Shown: one piece after another, positions 35,621-44,932 of the stretch
Layout of the letters: every line of letters starts with the position of its first letter
Numbering within the stretch: position 1 is the first letter of the stretch
NCBI GenBank assembly: GCA_038210135.1
Contig: JBBQWZ010000030.1
Span: forward strand, 1-64,000
Length of the DNA stretch: 64,000 bases
Source of the DNA: JBBQWZ01 sp038210135
GTDB lineage: Bacteria; Acidobacteriota; Terriglobia; Bryobacterales; Bryobacteraceae
Direction: 5' to 3'
Notes under the pieces: generated by a model
What the model saw: only the letters and a program-made list of their open reading frames with translations
Database searches by the model: none
What the model was told of the DNA's origin: nothing
Program-made: the position numbers and the translations under genes

Positions 35621-36826
35621 TTAGGCGACAGGGGAATCTTCATGTCCGGAGCCTGTGGTGGCACTGCTGGAAGGGGGCGCGGGACCATCGGTCGACGGAG
35701 TTTGCTTCACTGGGGCTCGGCTTTCTACCGGAAGGGTGAAGAAAAAAGTTGTTCCTTGACCCTGCACGGATTCCGCCCAGATGCGACCTCCTTGGGCGTG
35801 CACGATCCGCCGGCAGATCGCTAAGCCTACGCCGGTTCCGGGATATTCCTCGGCCGAGTGCAAGCGCTTGAAGGGTTGAAAGATAGCCGCGGCGTCTTTA
35901 GGGTCGAAGCCGATGCCGTTGTCCCGGACCGAGATCACCCATTCCGCCCCCGCCTGTTCCGCGCTGACGTGCACGTTCGCGGGTTCGTCCGGCTTTCGAT
36001 ACTTCACCGCGTTTCCGATCAGATTCTGGAAAAGGCGAACCATTTGCCCCCGGTCAACGGGCAAGGTGGGCATAGGATCGTGAGTGACGGTAGCGCCGCT
36101 CTCCTGGACGGCTCCATCAAGGTGCGTCAGCGCTGCCTCTAAATCCTCATCGAGAGCAACCGAGACCGGCCGATTTTCTTCGGTGGTCAGGCGTGCATAC
36201 CCGAGTAAATCATTGATCAGGGAACTCATGCGCTCGGCCGCGCGAACTATAAAATCAAGGAAATGATCTGCGTCCGCGTCCAACTGGCCCTTATACTGTT
36301 GCGTGAGCAATTGAGCATACGACCGCATGGTCCGGAGCGGTTCTTGGAGATCATGGCTGGCGGCGTAGGCAAACTGCTCGAGGGCGGTGTTCGATTCGGT
36401 CAGCGCATCCTGCAATTGCTTGCGCGACGTCTCATCACTCATGATCTTTGCGTAGCCGATTAACCTCCCCTGCTCATCGTAAAGGACATTCATAAAGCCG
36501 TTCGCGAAAAAGTCGGTACCGTTCTTGTGCCGGTGCCAGCGGATGTCGGTCGCGCATCCACGTTCCCGCGCTTGTTGCATTTCTGATTCGCAGACTTCGA
36601 CCGCCTTCTCCGCGGGTGTGAAAATCATACAAGCGTGCTGGCCGATCCATTCCTCTTCGGAGTAGCCGAGGAGTTGTTCGACACCGGCATTCCACGAGGT
36701 GATGATGCCATCCGGATCCAGCATGAACATCGCATAATTCCGCAGTTCGCGGACCTGCATGCGATAGACATCCGCGGCCGGGAGCTTGGTCAGCGCTCCG
36801 GACTGGTTCGAATTTGTTTCGTCCAT
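35621..36826 (-). CDS. Cytosolic PAS-domain sensor histidine kinase
   Basis: 401 residues with no membrane segment. A PAS domain (about 30-130; FMLDPDGIITSWN, LLGYSEEEW, RHKNGTDFFANG) is followed by a HisKA domain with the phospho-accepting H158 in AASHDLQEPLR. A HATPase domain holds N272 in NLIGNAVKY, DNGIGF (302-307) and GTGVGL (330-335). The form resembles phytochrome-like or bacteriophytochrome-output kinases. I chose the ATG at 36826 because residues upstream in the open frame do not resemble protein. No response regulator lies beside it, so its partner is elsewhere. It is divergent from the beta-propeller gene. Confidence 0.88.
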   Translation of the reverse strand: MDETNSNQSGALTKLPAADVYRMQVRELRNYAMFMLDPDGIITSWNAGVEQLLGYSEEEWIGQHACMIFTPAEKAVEVCESEMQQARERGCATDIRWHRHKNGTDFFANGFMNVLYDEQGRLIGYAKIMSDETSRKQLQDALTESNTALEQFAYAASHDLQEPLRTMRSYAQLLTQQYKGQLDADADHFLDFIVRAAERMSSLINDLLGYARLTTEENRPVSVALDEDLEAALTHLDGAVQESGATVTHDPMPTLPVDRGQMVRLFQNLIGNAVKYRKPDEPANVHVSAEQAGAEWVISVRDNGIGFDPKDAAAIFQPFKRLHSAEEYPGTGVGLAICRRIVHAQGGRIWAESVQGQGTTFFFTLPVESRAPVKQTPSTDGPAPPSSSATTGSGHEDSPVA

Positions 36827-37103
36827 AACTGTACCCTGCTGGGAGATTTCGGGAGTGCCGTATCTTGCCCTGGTAAAGCTCGGCGCTGAGGACTTCCCGC
36901 TCTGTTTGTGAGTTGCCTCTACGCGATCTTCTAATGATAGATGGTCCTTCGCTCCTCCACATCGGACTGCGCCAACTTCGCGTCTACTCCGACCCTTCCA
37001 TGCCATCGAAAGACGTCTTAGGCGGCTCGATTCCACTGCACTCCGGATGGCTAACAACCGGCAGGACACCAAGAATCCGCGTTCGTGCCGGTAGAATGAG
37101 CTT

Positions 37104-39386
37104 ATGGCGAACCGTATGCCCACAATCGCGAGCGGGATTCAAATCGTGGCGTGGCTTGTCGGATGCCTTTTCAGTACAGCACCCGGCTTTGCAGGCTTAT
37201 CCTACTCGACATATTTGCGCGACGGCTTCACACCCAAGGCGATGACTTCCGACTCGCAGGGGAATTTGTATCTTGCCGGAAATGCCGCGACCGACCCGCT
37301 TTCCGATACCAGCAGTGCGTTGGTCATGAAGATCGACCCGAAGGGCGGGAGCGTCATTTACCTGCAGTATTTGGACAGCGCGTCGCTCGGTGGCGTCAGC
37401 GCCATCGTGGTGGACAGCGCGGGCAACGCGTATGTGACGGGCGTTACCTCCAATCCCAATTTTGCGGTGATCGGGGGAGGATCGTTGGGTACTCCGCCAG
37501 TGAACAGTACACGAGGGTACGTGACGAAGATCGGGCCGAACGGTGCCATTCTCCTCTCGGTGTTGATTGGAGGTTCCACGCCGAGCACGCCGTTGGGCAT
37601 CGCGCTGACGGCGCAGGGCGAGATTGTGGTCAGTGGCATCAGCCAGGCGGATGGCTTTCCGGTGACGCCGGGCTCCTATCAGATTCCGTCCTCGTTGGGC
37701 AAATGGTTTTTGATGAAGCTGGATGCGACGGCATCGAAGGTGGTCTTTTCGGCGACGGGAATTGGAGGGAATTCCATCGCGCTGGACGCGGCGGGGAATA
37801 TCTACGTGGCGGGGAGCAGCATCGGAACCGATTATCCGACCACACCGGAGGCTTACCAAACGACGTTCATGCAGGGGCATGTCTGTTTCGGGTTGTGCCA
37901 GTTCAGCTTCCCCGGCGTTCTGCAACATGTGACCAAGGTGGACCCGACCGGCTCGAAGCTGATCTATTCGACCGGGCTTAACAACACGACTGGAGGCGCG
38001 GGGTCCACCACCAACACCGGCCTTGCCGTCGATGCGGCGGGCAATGCCTACGTGACCGGGACGCTGCTCGAAGCGTCGTATCCGTTCACGGCCAGAAGCT
38101 CCGGGTCTTCGAACGGATTTGTGACCAAGTTGAATCCATCGGGTGGTGGCGTAGTGTTCTCGATTCCGGCTGGCGGCAGCGGCTACTTCAACGGTCCGGT
38201 GCTTGGCGCGGGAGGAGTGGTATTAGACACAGCGGGGTCCTTGTATGTGGCTACCACCTTGACGACCGCGACGCCGGTTGGCTTCGGGATCATACCTCCG
38301 GTGGTGACGCTGCCCGATGTATTGGCATGGGTTCCCCAGCCTTGCCGGCCGAATGTGGTGACCTCGTCGAGCGGGTCCTTCGTTACGAAAGTGGATGCCG
38401 TGACGGGCACCGTGCAGGACGTCCAATGGCTGGGTGGTTCGGCGACGGCGGCGGCTGCGCTGACCTTCGCCGGAAATAAGGTGTGGGTGGCGGGCTATAC
38501 GCCTACCGCGGACGTCCCCATCACGGTGGGTGCGATCGTACCGGGGAAGCTTCCTCCCGGGCCCGTGCCGGGGGCCTTTCTGGCAGCCGTCGATTTTTCG
38601 CAGCCCGTGGCTCCGACTGGCGGCCCGGCCATCGCCTGCATTTTGGATGCGGGCAATTTAACGCATGCCGGGCCAGTCGCCATCTATCAGATTCTTTCGA
38701 TTTTCGGACTGAATCTGGGACCTGCGACGGGTTTGGCGGCGATGGATTCGACCACCACATCCTTAGGCGGGGTGACGGTGACGTTTGGCGGCGTTCCGGC
38801 GATTTTGCTGTATGTCTCGTCCACGCAAATCAATGTGCTGGTTCCATCGCCTGCTCCGTTGCCAGGCATCGTGCAGTTTCCGGCGGCGTCTTTGATGACG
38901 ATTTCGTATAACGGCGCGACGCTTCAGCGGCAGATTCCGCTGACCACGTTCCATTTGGATCTGTTCGCCGATGTCGCGGCTTCGGATACGCCTTGCCCGG
39001 ATACACGGCTGCGGTTTCAACTCGTGGCGCTGAATGCGGACGGGACCCGGAACTCTTGCGCGAAGCCGGCAAAAGCGGGGTCAGCGGTCTCGGTGTTTGT
39101 GCATGGCCCCGGGGGAAATCAAATCGGCCTGCCGCTTTTCCCGACTTTATTCGGGTTGGAGGCGAAGCTGGGAACGTGTCCGGCGGTGGTGGAGAAGACA
39201 ACGCTGACAGGGCTGGTCTATCAGGTGGATCTCCGCTTGCCGGGAAACCTGGCGGCGTGTGCGAGTTCTACTTCCCCGGTGCTGCTGCAGTTGACCATGC
39301 GGTACGACGACAATCCCGTAGGTCCGCTACAGCCCGCTGCTGCTGTCGCGGTAGCGCAACCGCTTTTGCTGTGGGCAACACCCTAG
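37104..39386 (+). CDS. Secreted SBBP-repeat beta-propeller protein with TIGR03437 C-terminal domain
   Basis: A 760-residue secreted protein. After the leader, repeats of the SBBP type appear, each with a phrase such as AVDAAGNAYVTG or ALDAAGNIYVAG (about residues 40-480). The last 250 residues carry the domain typical of Solibacter exported proteins: YQILSIFGLNLGPATG, VTVTFGGVPAILLYVSSTQI, NVLVPSP. The role is unknown; surface or adhesive functions are usually assumed. It is followed by a GC-rich hairpin. Confidence 0.85.
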   Translation: MANRMPTIASGIQIVAWLVGCLFSTAPGFAGLSYSTYLRDGFTPKAMTSDSQGNLYLAGNAATDPLSDTSSALVMKIDPKGGSVIYLQYLDSASLGGVSAIVVDSAGNAYVTGVTSNPNFAVIGGGSLGTPPVNSTRGYVTKIGPNGAILLSVLIGGSTPSTPLGIALTAQGEIVVSGISQADGFPVTPGSYQIPSSLGKWFLMKLDATASKVVFSATGIGGNSIALDAAGNIYVAGSSIGTDYPTTPEAYQTTFMQGHVCFGLCQFSFPGVLQHVTKVDPTGSKLIYSTGLNNTTGGAGSTTNTGLAVDAAGNAYVTGTLLEASYPFTARSSGSSNGFVTKLNPSGGGVVFSIPAGGSGYFNGPVLGAGGVVLDTAGSLYVATTLTTATPVGFGIIPPVVTLPDVLAWVPQPCRPNVVTSSSGSFVTKVDAVTGTVQDVQWLGGSATAAAALTFAGNKVWVAGYTPTADVPITVGAIVPGKLPPGPVPGAFLAAVDFSQPVAPTGGPAIACILDAGNLTHAGPVAIYQILSIFGLNLGPATGLAAMDSTTTSLGGVTVTFGGVPAILLYVSSTQINVLVPSPAPLPGIVQFPAASLMTISYNGATLQRQIPLTTFHLDLFADVAASDTPCPDTRLRFQLVALNADGTRNSCAKPAKAGSAVSVFVHGPGGNQIGLPLFPTLFGLEAKLGTCPAVVEKTTLTGLVYQVDLRLPGNLAACASSTSPVLLQLTMRYDDNPVGPLQPAAAVAVAQPLLLWATP

Positions 39387-39416
39387 GCTTCGACGAACAG
39401 ACCAACAGGTTCGAGC

Positions 39417-39442
39417 GAGGGCGGAGCGTCACCTCCGCCCTC
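39417..39442. terminator. Strong hairpin between convergent genes, possible bidirectional terminator
   Basis: GAGGGCGGAG and CTCCGCCCTC form a perfect 10-bp stem with a 6-nt loop. It sits between the end of the beta-propeller gene (39386) and the end of the ferritin-like gene (39484). No clear T run follows on either strand, so termination may be inefficient or factor-assisted. Confidence 0.5.
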
Positions 39443-39483
39443 GTCAGGGAAACTATCCCCGAAAATTAAATTGCGATTCAAAT

Positions 39484-39939
39484 TTACTTCCTGGGCACTT
39501 CGACACCAAGCGCCGTGGCCAGGGCAATCTGATGATCTTGCTCATCGACGAGAATCGTTCGGATCAGTTCGGCCATCGCAAATTCCTGCAACTCTTCGCA
39601 TTGGTCTACTCGCTCACGATAGTTGCGAATCGTTTCTGTTTCGTTCTCCAAATCGAAACGCAGCATGTCCTTCGCCTTCTCGGAGGTTTTGACTACTTTG
39701 GCGGTGACGGCCGGCATGCCGCCTAGATAATCGATTTGCTTCGCAATGATCAATGCGTGCGCGAGTTCTTCGTGGGCATGCTTTTCCAGTTCGGCGGCAA
39801 TGTTCATGTACTCCGCGCCTTTTAGAACCTGCGAGTACGTGATGTAAGAGATGATTGCTTGGTACTCTCTTTGGAGGTCTTCGTTCAAACCGGCGATCAG
39901 TTGTTTCGTTGTCACGGTCGTGGCGACTTTCTTAGGCAT
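39484..39939 (-). CDS. Ferritin-like (bacterioferritin-type) di-iron protein
   Basis: 151 residues forming the four-helix ferritin-like bundle. The ligand pattern is visible: E25 in EYQAI, E58xxH61 in EELAHAL, E98 or E100 in DLENETET and E133xxH136 in DEQDH. No haem-binding Met of true bacterioferritin is evident. It probably stores iron or detoxifies peroxide with iron. The gene stands alone, 87 bp downstream of an ECF sigma factor on the same strand, so it could be part of that sigma factor's transcript. Confidence 0.85.
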   Translation of the reverse strand: MPKKVATTVTTKQLIAGLNEDLQREYQAIISYITYSQVLKGAEYMNIAAELEKHAHEELAHALIIAKQIDYLGGMPAVTAKVVKTSEKAKDMLRFDLENETETIRNYRERVDQCEELQEFAMAELIRTILVDEQDHQIALATALGVEVPRK

Positions 39940-40026
39940 GGGTTAAGTATCGTTCATTCAGCCGCGTTGTTTCCGGGGCACTTCGGTTGCTTCACACGCA
40001 GATATTCAGGGGTCCCAATCGACTCG

Positions 40027-40677
40027 TCAATTTCCGCCCATTGCCAACAGCACTTTTGCGCTTTCCGCTGCCCGCGCGGCTTCCGCTCCGGTCAGATCCA
40101 TACGCATCGCAGTCAATGCCGATCGAACGCGGGTCTTGATGGTTCCAAGTGGTTCACAAGTTCGGATCGCAATTTCCGTATGGGAGAGCCCCTCGAAATA
40201 GGCGAGTTGGATTACTTGGCGGTGATTTTCGCTTAAGTTTGCCAACGTTTCTTTTAGCAGGCGTTCCCGATCCAAGTTCAGAATTCCGGCCTCCAGATCA
40301 GCAAAGAGTGTTGGATTCACGAACCTTTCCATCTTTGAATCAGGACTCGCCGGACGCCCCGCGGCCGCGCGCAAGTGATCAATGGCCCGATGGCGCGCAA
40401 TCGCCACCAGCCAAGGGCGGACTGATCCTCGAAGCTTGTCAAACTGCGCGGATCGGCTCCATGCGCGAAGGAAGACTTCTTGCGTGAGGTCTTCGGCGAC
40501 AGCGCTATCGCCGACCATCCGGATGATGATTGAGTACACGATCCGGCCGTACCGGTCGAATACGGCGGTCAGAGCCTTAGGGTCTCGAAGTTCAAGACCG
40601 TCTCGCAACTCCGAGTCGGCGCACTGCGGAGTGTCTTGCGATTGCCAGTTCACGGTTGCACCCGTTTCTGTTCGCAA
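40027..40677 (-). CDS. ECF-type RNA polymerase sigma factor
   Basis: 216 residues with the two ECF regions. Region 2: AVFDRYGRIVYSIIIRMVGD, AEDLTQEVFLRAW, VRPWLVAIARHRAIDHLR. Region 4: LANLSENHRQVIQLAYFEGL, SHTEIAI and GTIKTRVRSAL. This pattern is that of SigK/ECF19-like factors. The start is TTG at 40677 or GTG at 40653. Such factors are usually followed by a membrane anti-sigma gene; none is present here. It probably directs transcription of an unlinked stress regulon. Confidence 0.9.
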   Translation of the reverse strand: MRTETGATVNWQSQDTPQCADSELRDGLELRDPKALTAVFDRYGRIVYSIIIRMVGDSAVAEDLTQEVFLRAWSRSAQFDKLRGSVRPWLVAIARHRAIDHLRAAAGRPASPDSKMERFVNPTLFADLEAGILNLDRERLLKETLANLSENHRQVIQLAYFEGLSHTEIAIRTCEPLGTIKTRVRSALTAMRMDLTGAEAARAAESAKVLLAMGGN

Positions 40678-41166
40678 GAATCTTCGCGAACCTCATCGTG
40701 TGATGCTGACTGTTGATCCGCCGATGGTTTCTTTTGTTTCAGTCGCGATTGTGTCGCGAGAAATGATTTCGGGAAATGTATAAAAAATGAGCAACGAGCA
40801 GGTCCGAGTCGCCCTGTGGTCGTAATGGGGAACGTGAGCTGGTTCGTGTGTTTGTTGGAGTGGAAGTGATGTAATCCGAGTATCGGTCAAGGGGGCGTTT
40901 CCCAGACGACCGGGTAGAAGTGATTCGATACCGCTCGGACCATGCTCGGGTGCCCTAAGTGACCAGTTCGCTACCCGGCCACGATAGCAACTGGGCCCGA
41001 TTGGGACCGAGCCGTCATTTCCCAGGCCGAGCTTGATGCGCGCTGAGAGCAGTTTTTGAGTTTATGTGGACTGCGCTCGATCCGAGCCGCGCACAAAGTA
41101 GCGCGTAGCGCTGCGGCGTAAGGGGATTACATGCTGTTCCGCCATTTACGAAACCTTGGAACTGCT
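40678..41166. other. Intergenic region with no gene; one half of an 18-bp direct repeat
   Basis: About 489 bp upstream of the sigma factor. I see no coding pattern. At 40892-40909 lies GGGGCGTTTCCCAGACGA, which recurs with one change at 44753-44770 on the other side of the DUF1501/DUF1549 pair. GCTACCCGGC and GTTACCCGGC follow the two copies at different distances. Confidence 0.4.
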
Positions 41167-42576
41167 TCAGGTCCACAACTCGTTGATCGGGCCGTAAAGA
41201 TCGCTTCCGGAGAACGGAACATATTCGAATCCTCGTCCGAAGGGATCGTCATGCCGTACCGTCGTCCAGTCGATTCCCATTGCAGAGTAGATCGTCGCCT
41301 CGACATCTTCGGGGCGGACATAGCGCTGGCGCGACCAACCGAAGTCGGTGGTGTCGGCACCGTCGGAATTGGTCGCTCCCAGTGCCCGGCCGCCCTTGAT
41401 CCCGGCGCCTGCGAACAGAATCGATTGCTGGACGTAATGGTCGCGTCCGCCGGCAGCAGATAAGGCGCCCACCGTCCTGCCGAATTCTCCCGCGACTACG
41501 ACCAGGGTCTGGTCCAACTGGCCTGACGCTTTGAGGTCCGCCAGCAACGCGGCAAGGCCCGTGTCGAACGGCGCGCCCATCGTGTAAAGGTTGTTTCCCT
41601 TGGCGTTTTGCTGGCCGTAGATATCCTGGTGCATGTCCCAGCTTCCGAAGCTGATCTGCACGAATCGCGTGCCCTGATTCGCGGCCAGAGTCTGCTTGGC
41701 GATCAGGCACGCGTTTCCGAACGCTGAGCCTCCATACCGCATGCTATCCGCCGCCAGGTAACTGAATGCCGAAGTCACCGTGGGATTGTAGGTCAGGCCT
41801 TTTGCGGCCTTGTAAAAGGCGTCGTAATCCGACAACTCCTGCCCGTACGGCGCGGAACTTCTCAGCGTACCGTCAAGCTGCTGCAGACGCGAATACATGG
41901 TGTCGAAACGCGTTTGCCCGAGCGTATTCGTCGTATCGGGTACGCCGGTGCCCGAAGGATTGTTGATGCGGAAAGGAGCGTAGGTGGCCGGAAAATATCC
42001 CGGACCGACGCCCGACGGCGAATTCAGCGCCAGGAAGGTGGGGAAAACCTGGCCCGGCAAACGCTGCGAATCTTTCTCGATCGCGACCACGCTTCCGATG
42101 TTCGGCGCAATATTGCCCAGCGCCGCCGCCGGATTCCGCCCGATCTGCGTCCACGTTTGCGCCAGCGAATGGACCAGCGCCCAGGCGCGCATGCTCCGGA
42201 CGATGGCCACATTCGGAAGCTGCGCGGCAAGATTCGGCAAAAGCCCGGTCGGCCATTGCAGCCCATTGATCGCCGACGCCTTGAAGTTCGCCGGGGTCAC
42301 TCCGTTGACTACTTTGAGGTCGAACGTGTCGGTGTGGCTCGGCGCGCCCGTCAGCAGGATGAAGATGCAATTCTTCGCCTTGTTGATTGTGGTTACGGCC
42401 TGCGTTGCAGTTCCACTCTCGTCCGCCCGGGCCTGCGTCGCCAGGTAGGACGCCGTGACGCCGCTGCCGAGCACTTCGAAGAATTGCCGTCGCGTCCAAT
42501 GCGGCCGGTTGAAGAACGTCTTGTGAGGATGCGGATTCTTCGTGACGAATTTCTTGAACTTGTCTTCCGAGTACAT
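41167..42576 (-). CDS. DUF1501 family protein, Tat-exported, sulfatase-like fold
   Basis: 469 residues from the ATG at 42576, which has AGAGGAA ahead; the upstream open frame is a shadow of the neighbouring gene. A twin-arginine motif lies at R29-R30 (WTRRQFFEVLGSGVTASYLA). The DUF1501 pattern includes NCIFILLTGAPSHTDTFDL, VRSMRAWALVHSLAQ, SWDMHQD and VAGEFGRTVG. The family is distantly related to alkaline phosphatase/sulfatase enzymes. It almost always pairs with DUF1549/DUF1553 proteins, as here. The reaction is not established. Confidence 0.88.
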   Translation of the reverse strand: MYSEDKFKKFVTKNPHPHKTFFNRPHWTRRQFFEVLGSGVTASYLATQARADESGTATQAVTTINKAKNCIFILLTGAPSHTDTFDLKVVNGVTPANFKASAINGLQWPTGLLPNLAAQLPNVAIVRSMRAWALVHSLAQTWTQIGRNPAAALGNIAPNIGSVVAIEKDSQRLPGQVFPTFLALNSPSGVGPGYFPATYAPFRINNPSGTGVPDTTNTLGQTRFDTMYSRLQQLDGTLRSSAPYGQELSDYDAFYKAAKGLTYNPTVTSAFSYLAADSMRYGGSAFGNACLIAKQTLAANQGTRFVQISFGSWDMHQDIYGQQNAKGNNLYTMGAPFDTGLAALLADLKASGQLDQTLVVVAGEFGRTVGALSAAGGRDHYVQQSILFAGAGIKGGRALGATNSDGADTTDFGWSRQRYVRPEDVEATIYSAMGIDWTTVRHDDPFGRGFEYVPFSGSDLYGPINELWT

Positions 42577-42599
42577 GATGAGTTCCTCTCGCGTCCGGC

Positions 42600-44618
42600 C
42601 TAGTAATTGAACACGAAGTCCACTTTGTTGAAAAGCGACCACAGCAGATTTTCCGCTTCCTGCGATCGATTGGTTTGGAGGTTCGCCAGCGCTTGGCTCA
42701 TCTCCGTACTCGAGGGATGGCGCGACAGAACATTCATGAAGAGCGTGTCCACGAGCTGCGCGTCCGGCAAGGAAAGGTTCTTGACAAGCAAGCTCGTCGC
42801 CGGGCCGTTCGACCGCATTCGCGTCATCACGAAGCTGTCGTTCATCAAGCTCAATCCCTGGGAAATCGACCCATCGGATCGCCGCGGCTGGTCGTCCCGG
42901 TTTCCCCGCAGAAACGCGTCCAGAAACGCGGTAATAGTCCCACCCGGCGTATTCGATGGTTCCGGAAGCTGCATCGCCCAACTTACCGGCCCCCAGGCCG
43001 CATTCGTATAGGTGGGTACCACGTTGCTCGACTGCACGATCGCGTCGTGGATCTCCTCCGCCCACAGGCGCCGCACAAACTTGCGGGCGTACAGGTTCTG
43101 CCACTGCGGGTTCCACGTGCCGTTGTACCTCGACGACAACTGGTACGAGCGAGAGTTCACAATCACTCGCATCAACGCCTTCAGATCGTATTTGCTGTTG
43201 ATGAAATCCTGCGCCAGTGCATTCAGGAGCCTCGGATTCGACGGCTGCAGCGTACAAGGGGCGCCCGTAGCGCATCCGCTGGGTGGATTGTCGGGATCGA
43301 GCCGCAGCGGATCGAACTGGTTCGACGGGTTCACCAAACCGATGCCGAAGAAGTACTCCCACATATAATTCACGGTGGCGCGCGCGAATTGGAAGTCCGC
43401 GGTCATAATCCGGCCAAACGCCGCCCGCTGATCCTCGCCCGGCTTCGGAACCTCGCCCGTAAAGATGTACGCCGGAGCAACGGTCGTCTGCGTACCGACC
43501 GGTTGCCGGGGCGGACGATTTCCGGTCGTCGTATTCAGCGGATAGTCGGTCTTATACCGGACGTTGTCCTCAAGCGACCAATAGTACGGATTGCCGTTCA
43601 CCGCGCCCGCTGTCGGCGTGTTCCTGGTTTGGGTGCGCGCCAGGAACGACGCCATGCCCCAGGCCTGCGTGCGCGAAGTTTGCGCGCCCCACAGGCTCAG
43701 CGCGTCCAGGTGGCCTCGACCGTTGTGGCACAACAGGCAATTCAAATGAGAGATGCCCAGGAAGGTGTCAACCGTATTGACCGTCTGCTGATCCCAGACG
43801 TCCTGCACCGGTCCGCCCGTGACCACGCCGCCCACAATGAAATTCAGTTCGCCCTGCGTGTAACTGTTGCTTCCCTGCGCCCCGATCATCTCCCGTGCGA
43901 GCTGGTCATAGGGCTTGTTCGTTTCAAGCGATGTCCGGATGTAGGTATTGAACGCGGTCACGCCTTGGATATAGCGCGGGATCTGCGTATTCCGCGAGTT
44001 GTTCTGATATAGATCGGCGAAGAAGGCAACCCATTTATCGAGCCACTCCGGCTTGGCGATCAATTCGTCCACCAGCTTCGATCGCTTGTCCGACGACGAG
44101 TCGCCGACGAAACTATTGATCCGGTCCACTGTTGGAATCCTTCCCGTCAGATCCAGCGTGGCCCGGCGGATGAATTCGAAATCGGTGGTCGCCGGCGCGG
44201 GCGTCACGCCTGCGTCCGAAATCGCCTGAAAGATGTATTTGTCGATGGTGTTGCTCGCAGGCGACTGCAGCGACCCGGTGCGGCTGCCGCCCGGAACCGA
44301 TGGCAAGCCCGCCGCGGCAGCGGTATCTTCCGGCGCCGCGCTCAAAAGTCGGGCGACCTGCTCCGTCACGTTGCTCAGCCCGAATTGCTCGGCTCCATCC
44401 GGGGTTGTATTGTTGGTCGGATTTCTCGATCCCTTTGGGAGAAAGAACACGCATTCCGGATGCGATACCGTCAGTTGCTGATCGTCGCTCCGCGCGATTC
44501 CGAATAGCCCGCCGGCCAGAACCAGCGCACCGACGCCCGCGGCAAAAAGACCCGCGACTGGACTCTTCCGCCGGACCGGTCCTTGTAACTCATTCCGCGA
44601 AACCGTTGTCTTCTTCAT
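42600..44618 (-). CDS. DUF1549/DUF1553 family protein with CxxCH motif
   Basis: A 672-residue exported protein. After a membrane anchor or leader (GVGALVLAGGLFG) comes the DUF1549 region (EFIRRATLDLTGRIP, KLVDELIAKPEWLDKWVAFFADLY). NCLLCHNGRGHLD is a haem-binding type CxxCH motif. The C-terminal part resembles DUF1553 (NYMWEYFFGIGLV, ALAQDFINSKYDLKALMRVIVNS, LMNDSFVM, LFMNVLSRHPS). Together with DUF1501 it makes a unit common in Planctomycetes and Acidobacteriota. 23 bp separate the two genes. Function is unknown. Confidence 0.88.
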   Translation of the reverse strand: MKKTTVSRNELQGPVRRKSPVAGLFAAGVGALVLAGGLFGIARSDDQQLTVSHPECVFFLPKGSRNPTNNTTPDGAEQFGLSNVTEQVARLLSAAPEDTAAAAGLPSVPGGSRTGSLQSPASNTIDKYIFQAISDAGVTPAPATTDFEFIRRATLDLTGRIPTVDRINSFVGDSSSDKRSKLVDELIAKPEWLDKWVAFFADLYQNNSRNTQIPRYIQGVTAFNTYIRTSLETNKPYDQLAREMIGAQGSNSYTQGELNFIVGGVVTGGPVQDVWDQQTVNTVDTFLGISHLNCLLCHNGRGHLDALSLWGAQTSRTQAWGMASFLARTQTRNTPTAGAVNGNPYYWSLEDNVRYKTDYPLNTTTGNRPPRQPVGTQTTVAPAYIFTGEVPKPGEDQRAAFGRIMTADFQFARATVNYMWEYFFGIGLVNPSNQFDPLRLDPDNPPSGCATGAPCTLQPSNPRLLNALAQDFINSKYDLKALMRVIVNSRSYQLSSRYNGTWNPQWQNLYARKFVRRLWAEEIHDAIVQSSNVVPTYTNAAWGPVSWAMQLPEPSNTPGGTITAFLDAFLRGNRDDQPRRSDGSISQGLSLMNDSFVMTRMRSNGPATSLLVKNLSLPDAQLVDTLFMNVLSRHPSSTEMSQALANLQTNRSQEAENLLWSLFNKVDFVFNY

Positions 44619-44752
44619 CGGAAACCTCGTCGCTATCAGGCGTCTAATTCTATCGACCTAAACACCCGTCTTCGTCAGTGGTTGCGGATTGCGCCAAAAA
44701 CGAATAAATGAAATCCCGTTCATGCGCTCCCCGACAACCAAGTATGGCAGCC

Positions 44753-44770
44753 GGGGCGTTTCCCGGACGA
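44753..44770. repeat. 18-bp direct repeat, second copy
   Basis: GGGGCGTTTCCCGGACGA differs at one base from 40892-40909. It lies in the divergent promoter region 44619-44932, which otherwise holds a small hairpin GAGAGG/CCTCTC at 44826-44845 and nothing else I can name. Confidence 0.35.
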
Positions 44771-44932
44771 GCCGTTACCCGGCGGTTATTCCCCCAAAAA
44801 TGACACTGCCATAATGATTTTGAAAGAGAGGAACCGCTCCCTCTCGGGTTTAGACCAGGAAGGGGGTGCCGTCCATTGCGGAGAAGACAATGCGGCGATA
44901 GACTCTCTTGCCGCCGTTTACGGACCTTATAT

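Noticed and set aside
42577..43362. Upstream extension of the DUF1501 frame
   Set aside because: It is the shadow of the DUF1549 gene in another frame; the ATG at 42576 has a good ribosome site.
44820..44932. Riboswitch ahead of the TIGR03437 gene
   Set aside because: Only a small 6-bp hairpin is seen; no conserved riboswitch core could be matched.
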